Shown: positions 23,801 to 36,370 of the stretch, one piece after another | How positions within the stretch are numbered: position 1 is the first letter of the stretch | How the letters are laid out: every line of letters begins with the position of its first letter | Origin: Panagrolaimus kolymaensis | Taxonomy: Eukaryota; Nematoda; Chromadorea; Rhabditida; Panagrolaimidae | Length of the DNA stretch: 64,000 bases | Assembly (NCBI GenBank): GCA_028622995.1 | Contig: JAJQJQ010000063.1 | Coordinates: 558,001 to 622,000 of the forward strand | Reading direction: 5' to 3' | The notes under the pieces: model-generated | Told to the model about the DNA's origin: nothing | Database searches by the model: none | What the model saw: the letters and a program-made list of their open reading frames with translations, nothing else | Made by a program: the position numbers and the translations under genes

Positions 23801-26800
23801 GCTGTCTTATTTTTAAATGGGCAGAGAATTACAAAAAAAAATTTAAACTAAAAAATGGAATTTTCCAGTATTTTTTTTTCGTTTTGAATTTGTAAAACTT
23901 TTATTCTTGCAACTCATTCCAAGCATTTATTTTCCGTTTACTATTTGATTAAATTCTAAGCTTAAAAAGCAAGCATATCCATTTTTAGCCCATTTAAAAA
24001 AGATCATAACGTCACTTTTTTTATCGTTACTACTGGTTATTTTTTTTTTGTGTACAAAAAAAATGTGAGAATCACAAAAATAAAAAAAGTTTTGATAAAG
24101 CTTGTGACAGACTATAGATTGTAGGAGATTAGCTTGAGTAATAAAAAAAGAATAAAAGTGGATTTAGTGAGGGAGAGATGATGACAAAAGAATTTCCAAA
24201 AGTGTCGCAAGTACAAAAGAAAAAATAGAATCAAAAGTTTGGAAGTTTAATAAAAATTCGAATTTTTTTGTTTTGATTTTGTTTTGTGAAGTTTAAACTT
24301 TCGAGCTAAGAAATATCGTAATTAAATAAAATCAAAAAAATTTATTAAATGAATATTTTTCTATTTTCTTTTCTTTCTTTTTTTTATAAATTGAATCCAT
24401 CAATCAAGCATGAATAATCAAAATCCATGAAAACGATGAATCACAAAAAAAGTTTAAAAACTCAATCTAAAATCAAACCGCCGCCGCCACCTCAAAAAAA
24501 AATAAAGCTCACGAAATCCTTTCATTAAATTTAATCCAATCCATTTATTTTTTTTTAGTTTAAAAAAAACTGTCATAAAACGTTTAAATCACGCAACAAC
24601 CTTCTTTCTTTTTTTCTAACTTAAGTAAACAAAAGATAAATCGGAATCGCGAATTCATGTTTAAAATTTTTCTTTCTTTTTTTGAACGCAAAAAAATAAA
24701 AAAGGATACAACTTTTGACACACATTTTTCACTTTTTATTTTTTTAATGAAAATTAACTGTTAAAAATTGAAAAAACTTTTTTTTAGAAAACTAAAAAAT
24801 TCTGAAATGGTTAATAATTTTTTTTCTCGCGATGAGACTCAAATAATTTTTATGTTTCGAAAAACAGCAAGCAAAAAAAATGTCTGAGACATAACTAAAT
24901 AGTTTGCAAAAAAAGGCAGTCGTATTAAAGTTTTAAAAAAAATAAAAAAAAGAAAGAGGGTGTAAATGGCGACAAATTTATGCCACTAAAACCAAATATG
25001 TATTAACAAGAAAAAAAAGTTTTATGTTAAATACAAATAAATGATGCGCAAAAATGATGCAAGAAAAAAATGATTATTGAGGTTATGTAAACGATGAGAA
25101 ATTTTGTTTCATGCATAAATATGGTTTGATGTTGTTATAAACTGACAAAAGGCCTATGAAAATAAAATCAAATAAATAAATTCGAATGAATTTAAAAAAA
25201 GGATGTTAAAAGGAGGTCAAAGTGTCAAAATATTAAAACATAAAGATAAAAAAATCGAAACTTTGTACAAAAAATATTACAAAACCAATAATACAATTTT
25301 TTAGTACCGAAAAAAATGTTAAAAAAGGTTCAAAATTAAAAAAATTTGAAAAATATATATTTAAAAAACTATTCAAAGATTATAATTTTTTTAAATACCT
25401 AATTCAAAAAAAATTCATGAAAAAATTACAAAAATACTTGGATCAATCGAGAAGTTTAAAAATTCAAGAGGAAAATCTATCGATTTTTAAATTCAACGTT
25501 TTGCCTTTTTTTTTTTGATTTCTTATTTTTTTGTTTAACCCAATCTCAAAGCTACAGTAAAAACTTATCAAATTCTGAATAAAAGTTCTTCAATTTTCAA
25601 TTTTTCCAATACTTTATTTTTTGATATGGGTTTTATATATATATTAATATTGTTTCTAAAATTATTCCATTTGCGTATTTATTTATTATTAATTTTAAAT
25701 GTTTCTCCAAATAAACGAAATGCGTTAAAAGACTAATGTAGCTCATTGCATCAAACAAAGTTTTTACTTTTATTTCTCTAATTTCGTAAGTGAGAAAATT
25801 TGCTTACACACATTTTTTTGTGTTTTTCTTGCAACTTTTCTCATTTTTGTGACCTTTTATTAAAAAATAAACATAAAACATAATTTATTTATAACTCTTT
25901 TTTTTTAAACTTAAGTGCGCAATTTGAAAAACTGTAACAGCTTTGAGAAAAAGAAAAAAAGAAAATTAAAGATTTCGTAAGATTATGAAAAGCTATAAAC
26001 ACGCCTAATAATAATTTTATTTATATATTTATTTGCTCAAAAATGGCACAAAAAATATCGTCATTTTTTCTTAATTATACGGTAATAAAATAATAATAAA
26101 AGTGATGTTGAGGGTGGAGGTAATAATAATCATGTAATTGGTAATTCGGAAAAAATGCAAAAATTATTTTAAGAAAAGTAAAAACATAAGAATTACATAA
26201 AAATAGCAGAAAAAAATATAATTTTATTTTGAAATAAATTTTAGAGTTCAGAAAAGTTAAGCAAAACAAAAAACAAACTTAAAGTTATTTTGAAGCGAAA
26301 ATGAATTTTTTTTGCATGTTCAGAAATTTTTAGAGAAAATGCTTTAAAAATATTAAATTTAAATTCGTTGAAGAACAGATATTCATGAACCAAAAAATAC
26401 AATTTTTACTTCGACGATTTACAGTTAAAAAATTTAAAACAAAATTGAGAAATGACCATTCCTTATTTTTTTAAATTCAAAAATAAAAAAATTCCAATTT
26501 AACTAAAAATATTCATTGAACCAAAAATAAAAACTCATGTGACAAAAATAAAATATATGTTATGTGCCGATATGGATAGTTTCGGAATTTCTCAAACTCA
26601 ATATTCGCCGAGGCATACATATTTTTTTTAATAAGTGTTTCAAGGTCAAGAAGAAGACCACTAACTTCCCTCATTTTGAAAAAGAAGAAAAAATAGAAAG
26701 GCGAAGTTAAGTGGAGTGAAGGAGGGTCGACGGTTAATCGAAAAAAGGAAGAAAGAAAAAAAACTTCCAAAAATTTGTGGAACGAAAGAAGATGAATATG

Positions 26801-27401
26801 ACAAAGTTCCTCAATTTTTGGTTCACTTTTTTTCTTTCTTTTTTGCATTCTTTGACATGTTATGTAATTTTTTCCATTCAAAAAATAACGTTCAAAAATA
26901 AAATTTTTCAAAAAACCAATTTTGTTTTTGTTAGTGAAAAGCAAAAAAATATGGAAAATATTTCACTAAAGGTATGATGCACGGATATTGCAATTTTAAA
27001 TTATATTGAATTTTAGCAATGAAATTCTTTTTTGAATAAAAAATATTATAAAAAAGCTGTTAATGAATTTCTTAAAAAAAGATCAGTGTTATAAATCTGT
27101 TAAGGGTGGATCATAATTTTTTTAGAAGGCTTCAACCTTCAAAATGACGATCCATTTTAATAAGCTTTCTTGACTTTTCTCCTTTGCTTAAAAAAACTTA
27201 AATTCTATGAAAAAAATTTATTAAAAGTTTTTATTGACAAAAAGAAATACAAAAAATCAAAATTTCCTAAATTATCAAAAAATCATAAAACCAAAAAAAC
27301 TACAAAAAATCAAAATAATTAAGCTTTAGAAAAATAACACTACAAATATTAAAAATATCATTTTCCATAATAATTACCGTACGTTTTTTTTGATTTTTAA
27401 T
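20888..27401. other. 6.5 kb intergenic region, low complexity
   Basis: This is the longest noncoding stretch in the window, very rich in A and T runs and without a supported gene. The open frames at 22715, 23378 and 26513 are low-complexity Lys/Phe-rich and have no splice partners. One compositional island stands out at about 21955-22045 (see separate entry). The PAN gene (leftward) and the PDH alpha 3' end (also leftward) flank it, so the left part probably contains the PAN promoter. Confidence 0.6.
21955..22045. promoter_or_regulatory. GC-rich island with CAG repeat, role unknown
   Basis: In a stretch of very AT-rich DNA, this segment contains GACGCCGCCGCTGTCGG, then GGCAGCAGCAGCAGCTGCCGG (four CAG units ending in a CAGCTG palindrome), then a GACCGG. 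It is about 1.1 kb upstream of the PAN gene start. It could be a 5' exon, UTR or promoter element; a further CCGCCGCCGCC run occurs near 24480. No splice-consistent coding role was found. Confidence 0.3.
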
Positions 27402-30400
27402 TTAAAATAAAACAGGTTTACGTTTAAGTTGTTTTTCAACTAATTCTGAAGTGGTAAGGAAAGGTTGGATTTTACTTTCAAATGGCGTGGCACCTCGAAC
27501 AAGTTGAGGCTCTGTATTTTTATAAAGATCCGTGTATAAAGCTTCCATGGGAAGTTCGTCATCATTTCTTGCTTTATCGGTGGCCTTTTCAATTTCTTTA
27601 TGAACGGCTTTATCGATATTTTTGAATTCGTCTTTGCTTACAAGTTTTGATTCAATGCAATGATCACGGAATGTTACGATGCAATCTCGATGTGAACGAA
27701 CATCTTGAATTTCTTCTTTCTTGCGATAACTGCAAAAAGAAAAGTTTTAGATCCGAGAAAAAAAAATTATCTTAAAGTTTTTGATTTGGAATTATTTTAC
27801 ACAAGGTTTCAAAGCGAAAACACTTTAGGTAATTTAAAAGCCATTTTTTGTAAGAATCGAGCTTTTTCGATGGATTTTGGGATTTCAAAAAAAAATAAAT
27901 TTCGCAAATTGACTTTTCTTTGACTACCCTTAGGTTTTCGAGGTCGGTCGCTGATCACGAATCTGACCTTAGTTTAATTGGTTTCGAAGCGAAAAGTTGG
28001 GATCCAGAGGTCTCTAAACGAAAACCCAACTTTTTTTTAAGACGCTTTTTTTTAAAAGTGTTTAGACCAAAAAATAGCAAAAAATACGCTGATTATTTTT
28101 GTAATAGATGCCAAACATACAAGTATAGGCACAAATGGATCAAAAGTCCATTTTAAGGAAAAATTCATCGTTTCGCTTGGGAAAACTCGAAATCTCTGGC
28201 CGCTGTCAATGCTATTGATGGCATATTCGGATTCCCCATGAAATTTTGCCCTAGAAACAGGGAATCTCGAATATAATACGGGTGGCGCCCTGGGAATATT
28301 GACTGGCCGAATGAATTACACCAATATGAGGTCACTATAGAAGTAATTCATAAACACATGTAAAAAATACAAACTCTTAGCTAGAAACGTAGAAAAAATT
28401 ATTTAATGATTTTACAAATCGATAAAACTTCATGTTGTTATGCTTTTTGATTTTTCCCACATTTTTAAAGTTTAATATTAATAAATAATGATCAAAAAAA
28501 TAAAAATTTACAAAATGAGGTTTTTAATTTTAAAACCCATCATTTCTAGACCTAATTTGGGTCGTAGAAACCGAATTTGACAACAGTTTCTAAGGTTGAC
28601 AATCTCAAAATTGAGTTATAGCATAGTGAAAAATTTGCATAATTAAAAAATTCATAACTCAATGACCAGCTTATGATATAATTTTTTATTTGTCAAATTC
28701 GGTTTCTACGACCCAAATTAGGTCTAGAAATGATGGGTTTTAAAATTAAAAACCTCATTTTGTAAATTTTTATTTTTTTGATCATTATTTATTAATATTA
28801 AACTTTAAAAATGTGGGAAAAATCAAAAAGCATAACAACATGAAGTTTTATCGATTTGTAAAATCATTAAATAATTTTTTCTACGTTTTTAGCTAAGAGT
28901 TTGTATTTTTTACATGTGTTTATGAATTACTTCTATAGTGACCTCATATTGGTGTAATTCATTCGGCCAGTCAATATTCCCAGGGCGCCACCCGTATTAT
29001 ATTCGAGATTCCCTGTTTCTAGGGCAAAATTTCATGTGGAATCCGAATATGCCATCAATAGCATTGACAGCGGCCAGAGATTTCGAGTTTTCCTAAGCGA
29101 AACGATGAATTTTTCGTTAAAAAGGACTTTTGACCCATTTGTGCCTATACTTGTATTATCGGCTTCAATTACAAAAATAATCAGCGTATTTTTTACTATT
29201 TTTTGATGTAAACACTTTTTAAAAAAAGCGTCTTAAAAAAAAGTTGACTTTTCGTTTGGAGACCTCTGGATCTAGTGTTTTTCGCTATGAGACCGATTAA
29301 ACTAAGGTCAGATTCGTGATCAGCGACCTCGAAAACCTAAGGTGCAATGAACAAAAGTCAATTTGCAAAATTTATTTTTTTTTGAAATCCCAAACCATAT
29401 GCGATTTTTAGAAAAAATGGCTTTTAAACTGCTTTAATGGGATCAAAAAATTGTGATATTGAAAGTCAAATCCTTACCCATGGAATTTTTCAATGGTTGA
29501 ATGTCCAACATATCGATAAGTGTTTAATTCAATCACCATGGGTCCTTTGCCTTCATTACAGAAATTTTTGGCATATTTAAATGCTTCTCGAACACTAATA
29601 ACATCCATTCCATCCACCCAAATACCGGGAATATAATCGCCTCGTTTATAATATTCCATTGATGCGGATGCTCGTTTAGCTTGCATACCCATGCCATAAC
29701 CATTATTTTCACAAACAAAAATAATAGGTAATTTCCAAAGTTCAGCCATATTAAAGGCTTCAGCAACTTGTCCTTGATTTGCTGCTCCATCGCCATAAAG
29801 AACAAAGCAAACATTTTTTTGGCCTCGATATTTCATCGCGAATGCTGCTCCAGTGCCAAGTGGAACTTGAGCTCCAACAATTCCATTACCACCAAAAAAG
29901 TTTTTAGCATACATATGCATGGAGCCTCCTTTGCCATAAACGTTACCCGAAACGCGACCAGTCATTTCGGAAAGAATTTCAGTCGGGCATTTTCGAAGGA
30001 GATAAGCTAAACCATGGCATCGATAAGATGTGATTACGGCATCATTTTTGGGATCCATAGCAGCATGGAGCCCAACCGCGCATGCTTCTTCTCCAGTGTA
30101 TAAATGACAAAAGCCTCGAATTTTCTTTTCTTTATAAAGTTCTGCAGTTTCAGTTTCGAGTCGGCGAATCGTCTATAAAAAGCAGACGATTAAAGTTATT
30201 AAAAATTTTGCTTTGAAACAAAAGTTTACAAACCTGCATATTTTTATAAATTTCTAATGCTTCATCTTTGGTAACGGTAGCTTTTTTAGCAGGGGCTTCA
30301 GTAAGATGATGAAGTTTATATTCATGAGTTTCAAAAGTAGCAGAAGATGCAAATCGAGTGGATTGGCTTCCAAGCTTGGAAGCAGCAAATAAACGGAAAG

Positions 30401-30419
30401 TTACACCAGCGGAATTCAT
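27402..30419 (-). CDS. pdha-1: Pyruvate dehydrogenase E1 component alpha subunit, mitochondrial
   Basis: Exons 30234..30419, 29478..30172 and 27402..27729 join to 402 residues, the usual length. With E1 beta and thiamine diphosphate it decarboxylates pyruvate in the mitochondrial matrix. The N-terminus ([15 protein letters not shown]...RFASSA) is a typical presequence. The E1 alpha core includes [18 protein letters not shown] and the thiamine-diphosphate motif GDGAANQGQ...[10 protein letters not shown]. The C-terminal [11 protein letters not shown] block matches the family. Oddity: after TYRYVGHS the family's MSDPGTS loop reads TIEKFHG, same length, so one regulatory serine site is kept and the second is lost. 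This loop abuts a donor site whose 1.75 kb intron contains a large palindrome. The beta-subunit gene lies about 2 kb upstream on the same strand. Confidence 0.93.
27835..29435. repeat. 1.6 kb near-palindrome (foldback) in a PDH alpha intron
   Basis: Arms of about 745 bp (27835-28582 and 28691-29435) are reverse complements around a 108 bp spacer. The inner parts (about 28200-28582 and 28691-29080) are nearly identical; similarity falls towards the outer ends. The spacer carries its own short inverted repeat (ATTGAGTTATAG with CATAACTCAAT). It has no coding capacity. It lies wholly within the last intron of pdha-1. It may be a foldback or MITE-type element or an inverted local duplication. Transcribed, it would form a very long RNA hairpin. 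Confidence 0.92.
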
Positions 30420-32431
30420 CTAAATTTTCGGGTTTAAGCAATTGAAAGGTTTTAGATAATTGAAAAATTTCTCGAAAAAATCACGAATAAATAAAATTGT
30501 CACTGAATTAAAGTTGCTGATTATTAACGGATTTAAAAGCCTCAAACAGGAGAAAATTTTTCATTACATAAAAAACATTCTTTCGAAATCAACTAATTTG
30601 TTTGTATTTTTTTTTATTTTTCTCTTGCGCTAACGAAACTTTGAAAATTTTTGGTATCCCTTTCCTTTTTTAAGAAAACGTTTATATAGTTATTTCTTAT
30701 TAGTGCCAGATTTTAATAATTTTCTAGAATTGAAAATGTAGAGAGTTTTTTTAACTTAAAACTTGGATTTTAGAATTATCATACTTTTGTTTTTCTTTAA
30801 AGGAAGAAGCACACATAAAATTTTAAAAGTATGCATAAACTATAAAAAATTTTGGCCTGATCATTGAATACATTTATGTTTTTTTTTGCGAAAAAAATAT
30901 GTTGATCTCTTTTATTATGCTTCCCAATCAACAATGATTATTTTCAATACCTGCAATCAGAGAGACGTGATTTTTAAGAAAGAGGGTTTTTCGATGGAGA
31001 TTACAGACGTGAGTTTATGTAAGATACTTTTGTTTTTGTCTTTTGTTAATTAGTCTCTTAATCAAAAGAAAGGAAAAGTTTTTGCTCTCTGGCACGTGAA
31101 ATTTTTTTCTCTTTTCTTCCCCATTTTTACTCGCTAGTCTGGCAGGCAATGAGTGGATCGACGTATGTCAGTTTTTCCCAAAAACAAAAACAAAGTCCGA
31201 TGAAATCATTTTTTCGTTTTTTTTTCATTGATCGAATATTCAAATCATTTTAGTCGCTGAAAGCAGCATTTTTCATTTAAAGAGGGTGCAGATGGGTCCA
31301 AAGTTTATGTTTACGCTTTTATCATTTTTTGCAACCTTTTGTTTTTAACAAAAACAATAAAAAGCAGCAGGAAAAAAACAAAAAAAATCAATGAAAACAA
31401 TTGCCTTTTCTTTGGTCTCCGTTTTTTGTTTACCAATAGTTTTTGCATTTGTTTGTGGCTAAATAAAAAAAAATCGCATCCATTAAAAAAATTCTCTTCC
31501 GCAAAAAAATACCCAAGTTTTAAGGGTAGTTTTCAAACTTTCTTATTTTTTTAGCGTTGTTTAAAAATGTCAGTTTTAGACATGTCAAAAAAATTTGTTC
31601 TCATTTTTGTCTATTAAACTTAAAGAACCTTGAAAAAAATTTTAGTTCATTTTTGAACGAAGACTTTTTTATAACTTGTCCAGACATGTTTATTCGAACA
31701 ATGAGCGTATGTATTTTTTTTTGTTTTTTTGAAACAAGAAAAAAGGGTTTAAAAGATTAAAGGTTTGGGTGATAAATTTGAGAGGGCAATTAATTAATTC
31801 GATTAAGGAAGAGAACTTCAGAATGAAAAAAAAACAGATACTATTTTTAAAATACAATAATATACTTTACTCTTTAACCTTACTTCTTTTTGGTCTTTCA
31901 AGGCGGATCAAAAGCTTAAAAAAAGGCACGTGAAAGATAGAAAGAAATATGTAAATTATGAAGGACAAAATGGGGCAATCAAGGCAAAAAAATAAAATAA
32001 AAAAGAGGTAATAAAAAAAAAATATATTAAAAAATGCCATAAACCAACCTTTACCATAAATGCCAATAACATAGATAAATAAATTAATTGAGCGAACAGA
32101 AATTCAATCATAAAGATATCAAAAGGCATGAATAACCTTTTTTTGCAAAAATTATAACATAACAAAATTCCAAAACAGAACTTTATATTTAAAAATAAAC
32201 AGTAAATTAAAAGTAAAAAAATTTCTAATAAAAGTGTGAAAAATAAAAAAACAATAAAACTACTAAAGTTTAAATATCTAAAATAAAAGTAACGCAACAA
32301 AAATTTTCAAAAAAAATTGTCATCGTTGTTGTTATTGGAAAATCAATAATATTAAAATCAAAAAATAAACTTAATTATTTCATCTCACAAAAAGGGTAAA
32401 AACCTAATTAGTTAAATTAAAAAAATATGTT
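30420..32431. other. Intergenic between PDH beta and PDH alpha
   Basis: 2 kb of AT-rich sequence with A/T runs. The small open frames at 31339, 31557 and 31956 are Phe/Lys-rich with no homology I recognise. It should hold the pdha-1 promoter and pdhb-1 3' UTR. The gap is much longer than the roughly 100 bp spacing typical inside nematode operons. Confidence 0.6.
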
Positions 32432-33844
32432 TTAATATTTCATTGATCGTCTTACAGTATCAACAACATTTTTATGTGTTGGGAATGAAGCTCCTTCAAT
32501 CATTTCTGCATAAGGTGTTGGAACATCAACCCCAGTGACTCGAAGAACGGGTGATTTCAAAGCTTTATAAGTTTCAGGGCATTCAAAAACTTGGGCGGCT
32601 ATTTCAGCTCCAATTCCAGCAAAAGGCCATCCAGTTTCTACACATACTAAACGACCAGTTTTTTTAACGGATTTAGAAACCGTTTCAAAATCAAATGGAC
32701 GAAGGGAGCGAAGATTAATTACCTAAAAAAAATTATGGAATAAATAAAACAAGAAAAAAATGTTTAATTTCATGTATGTAGAAACGCAAATTAATAAGCT
32801 AAAAATAGTTAAAATAACTTTAGTCTTCTCGAGATCCAAATTTTGCAACTTTTTTGAAAATTTATCTCTCTCTTTCTAAGGCTCTAATGCTTCTATATTA
32901 AAAAACTACTCACTTCAGCATTAATTCCTTCCTTTTTTAATTCAGCTTGAGCGTCCATCGAATGTTGCATACCCAATGAAAATGATACGATGGTAATATC
33001 CGAGCCTTCAACTTGAACTTTAGCTTTACCAATGGGCAAAACAAAATCAGATTTCAAAACTTTATCAGATACATGGAATTTAGTTTCATAAAGTAATTCA
33101 TTTTCAAGGAACACTACGGGATTATCATCTCGAACTGCAGCTTTGAGAAGGCCCTTAGCATCTTCAGCATCATATGGAGAAATGACTTTAAGGCCTGGCA
33201 CGGATGCATACCAAGCTGAAAAATCTTGAGTGTGTTGAGCAGCGAAACCTTTGGCAGCTCCATTAGGGCCACGAAAAACGATAGGGGAATTAATCTAAAA
33301 AAATAAATAAGGTTTTATAATTATTTTATTAGTTTATTGGCTAAGTTTCCCATAAATGCCAAAATTGAGATAAATTATTTACCTGACCACCAGACATGTA
33401 AAAAGTTTTAGCTGCACTATTAATAATATGATCAATGGATTGTAAAGCAAAATTCCAAGTCATAAATTCCACAACGGGTCGCAACCCGGAAAAAGCCATG
33501 CCAACTGCCATCCCAGTAAATCCAGCTTCTTCAATGGGGGTATCCATAACTCGTCGATCTCCATGTTTTTTATTTAATCCAGCCGTGACCTAGAATAAAT
33601 AAAACTTTTCTTTCGTTTCGAGCCAACTTATTTTAAAAAATAAACTCACGAGATAATTACCACTTGATCGACCAACTTCTTCACCAAGAACTATAACATT
33701 TTCATCATGTTGAATTTCTTCATCGAGAGCTTGATTTAAAGCTTCTCGAACGGTCATGGAATTAGATGAACCAGTGGCAAGGGTTCGAATGGATGTTGGC
33801 AAGAAACTATTTTTGGATAATAAACGGCTGCTAGCGGAAAGCAT
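32432..33844 (-). CDS. pdhb-1: Pyruvate dehydrogenase E1 component beta subunit, mitochondrial
   Basis: Exons 33650..33844, 33383..33589, 32914..33294 and 32432..32722 are all phase 0 and give 357 residues, normal for the family. The start [12 protein letters not shown]...RTLATGSS is a mitochondrial presequence. Family blocks follow: [114 protein letters not shown] and [16 protein letters not shown]. It forms the alpha2-beta2 E1 heterotetramer with the alpha subunit encoded by the next gene downstream. Confidence 0.95.
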
Positions 33845-35718
33845 AGTTTAGAACTAAAAAAGGAAAGGAACAATAATTTAAAAATTAACGAATGGAAAAA
33901 TTCATAATAATAAAAATTTCGACGCGTATTGAAAAATAAATTTCTTTTTTATCAAAAAATCACTCTGATTAATACTTAAAAAAGAAAATAAATTAATTAT
34001 TTAACTTTGATGATTATAAAAGAAAATCTAAGAGAAAAGTTTCCATTATCCAATTTATTTACCCACAATCATTTAACCCCAAACAACTATGCAAGTAAAT
34101 AATTGCAACTGATATTATTTGTGTCTCCTCTTTTTCTTTCTTTTTTTTGTTACATTCACAATACAATGGTGGCCCCTTATTATTATTATTGAACAACAAC
34201 AAACAAGTTCCTCTCTATCTCTCCCCTTTTTCTTCCATCCTTTTTTCCAAGGCTTGACCGCCATCGCCGCCACACAACAACCAAAAAATAATCTGTGATC
34301 AGTCTTTTTAATATGAAAAAAAAGGAAGAGTTGCTGGCTGCTGCAACAACAAAACAGCCAAACAAACGACGGACGTGTATTTTCATTGGAAAAATAAATG
34401 AAAAACAAAGGAAGGGAGGGTTATTGACAAATATCTCGGCTTTTTTTTGGAGAAAAGAAATATGATGTAAACAACTTTTATTGCAGACATTCGCTCATAC
34501 TTTTTTTAAAGAAGTCTGTGATGCTAAACTTTTTTGGCATTTTTTTTGACAAAATAAAAAGTTAATTAGATTAAATTTTTTTTCATAGCAAAAATAAATC
34601 AAAATAAATAGAGATAGATTAAATATTTAATTATTATGTTTTTAGTTCGAAAAAAGAATAAAACAAATTTGCGAATTTTAGCTTTCAAAAAGTTAGGCAT
34701 TTTTCTTTATTTGTAATTCACGTGAAAGAAGCATGTTTTCATGCCTTCACTGGAACACACGAAAAATAAACCATTTTTGAGCAAAGAATATTCGTATTTT
34801 TTTGTTGAAAAAAAAGATTATTAAAAACGTGCATTTTTATAATAATGCAAAAATTATTTTTTTAAACTCTTTTTATCCCTCTCTTTTTTCTGCTTAATTG
34901 TTTTTTATTTTGCACGTTCGTGAAGGAAAAAAAGAGACTAGACAACAACAAATGGCAGACATACCAAGTTTGAGTGAAGGAAGAAGTTTTTGGCTGCTTT
35001 TTTTGCAGAAATTTTTTTTTAATTTAACGAGTTCATTGACCAGAAATCTAATTTAAAGAGAGATAAAAAAAGAGATTGAAAGAAAACGTTTAATTTTATG
35101 TCTCGTCTGGACGATGATTACATATATCATAAACCACTAACAATTGAAAAGAACGCAAACGAATTAACGAAATTTTAAAAAATGAAGGAAAAAAAACAGC
35201 CAAAAAAAGAATGGAACAAAAAAATTACCGCATTCGCTCGCTACTACTGAATAATTTTCTGACAAGTTTTCTATGCCAAGAAAGCAAGATAAAAAAAATA
35301 TAAAAAGCTTTTTCCAAAACAAGACTAACTAAAATTTATTACTCTTTTTTGCATTGAAATACCAAGCTTCAAATCACCCCAAGAACAAATTCTAGTCTGG
35401 TGTCTGCTGCAATGCTTTTTTATTGCCTCTAGCTCCATTCTAGACTCGCCTTCGACTTCTAAACAAAAAAAAGCAGACACTTTTTTTTATTATTAAAATA
35501 AGTTTCATTCTTCTTTTTTTGCTGCACTAAACTCTTCCTCTCTTTCTTTTTATTAGTTAACGCCGCCCCATTCAATTTTTAGTTGATCAAAAACTTCCTA
35601 TAAAAAATGCACGTATTTTTTGAAGTTAAAAACGTGAGTTTAAAGACTCTTTGCATCCAAAACAATTGCAGTGAAGAACATTTTTTTTCTTCTTCCTTCT
35701 CTTGTTTTTTTATTTAAA
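33845..35718. other. Intergenic upstream of PDH beta
   Basis: AT-rich, no supported gene. A Lys/Cys/Val-rich open frame at 34115-34408 is low complexity without splice partners. The right part of the pdhb-1 promoter region should lie next to 33845. Confidence 0.55.
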
Positions 35719-35960
35719 GGGAGTGTCCCAAACGATGAGAAAACCCTTACAGCGGGTGTTCCTAGCCCGAAAGTTTTTCTTCACTGTCTCAAAGTCTTAC
35801 AAAGTTTTACAAAGTTTTTTCAAAAGTTTACGAAATTTTCTCTAAATGCTACAAAAAGCTACAAAAATTCGTAGCACTTTGTAAGATTTTGAGACAATGA
35901 AACTTTCGGGCTAGGAACACCCGTCGTAGTAAAATTATTCTCATCGTTTGGGACACTCCC
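35719..35960. mobile_element. 242 bp MITE with TTAA-type flanks
   Basis: The ends are perfect inverted repeats (GGGAGTGTCCCAAACGATGA on the left, its complement on the right), followed by less perfect inner repeats (CTAGCCCGAAAGTTT, CTTACAAAGT). Both ends are flanked by TTTAAA (35713-35718 and 35961-35966), which contains TTAA, the piggyBac-type target; a TA target is also possible. It has no coding capacity, although a short open frame crosses the left part. Confidence 0.85.
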
Positions 35961-36370
35961 TTTAAAAAAAGGCAAATGTCTAAAAGAAGCACGCTCAAAG
36001 GCTGTGTTCAAAAGCAAGAAGGGTTTTTTGAAGCTTTATTGAGTCAAGAACTCAAAGAACGTACATGGAGTGCTTGGTATTGTTTTTTTAAATTTTGAGA
36101 CAAGCTTGGCATTTTATTATGGTCAGTGGGTTTTCAGTTGATACACCTCTAAATATAAATCTAACAGCTTTAAATACCAATACAGCGGTTAAAATTAAGA
36201 CATAATTCTTTTATCTTCCGAAAGAAATTTTTGTTTATGGAAATCTCTACTAAAAGAAAATAACCTAAAATATTTACAAAGAAAAAATATGCAAAGTACA
36301 GTAACAAATGCATAGACAGAAATGAATCTTAGGAGATGCAATCATTAAAGACTAAAGCTGCATCAAGTAC
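35961..36370. other. Intergenic, nothing recognised
   Basis: AT-rich spacer between the short MITE and the LTR-like block. No coding region, RNA gene or repeat could be supported. Confidence 0.5.

Noticed and set aside
26513..26944. 143-codon minus-strand open frame
   Set aside because: Low-complexity Phe/Lys-rich sequence in an AT-rich desert, with no domain, paralogue or consistent splice partner.
27705..28156. Plus-strand open frames in the palindrome
   Set aside because: They lie in the foldback arm or antisense to the PDH alpha exon; the mirrored arm does not keep the frame.
29533..29814. Second minus-strand frame over PDH alpha
   Set aside because: Out-of-frame shadow of the E1 alpha exon with the thiamine-diphosphate motif.
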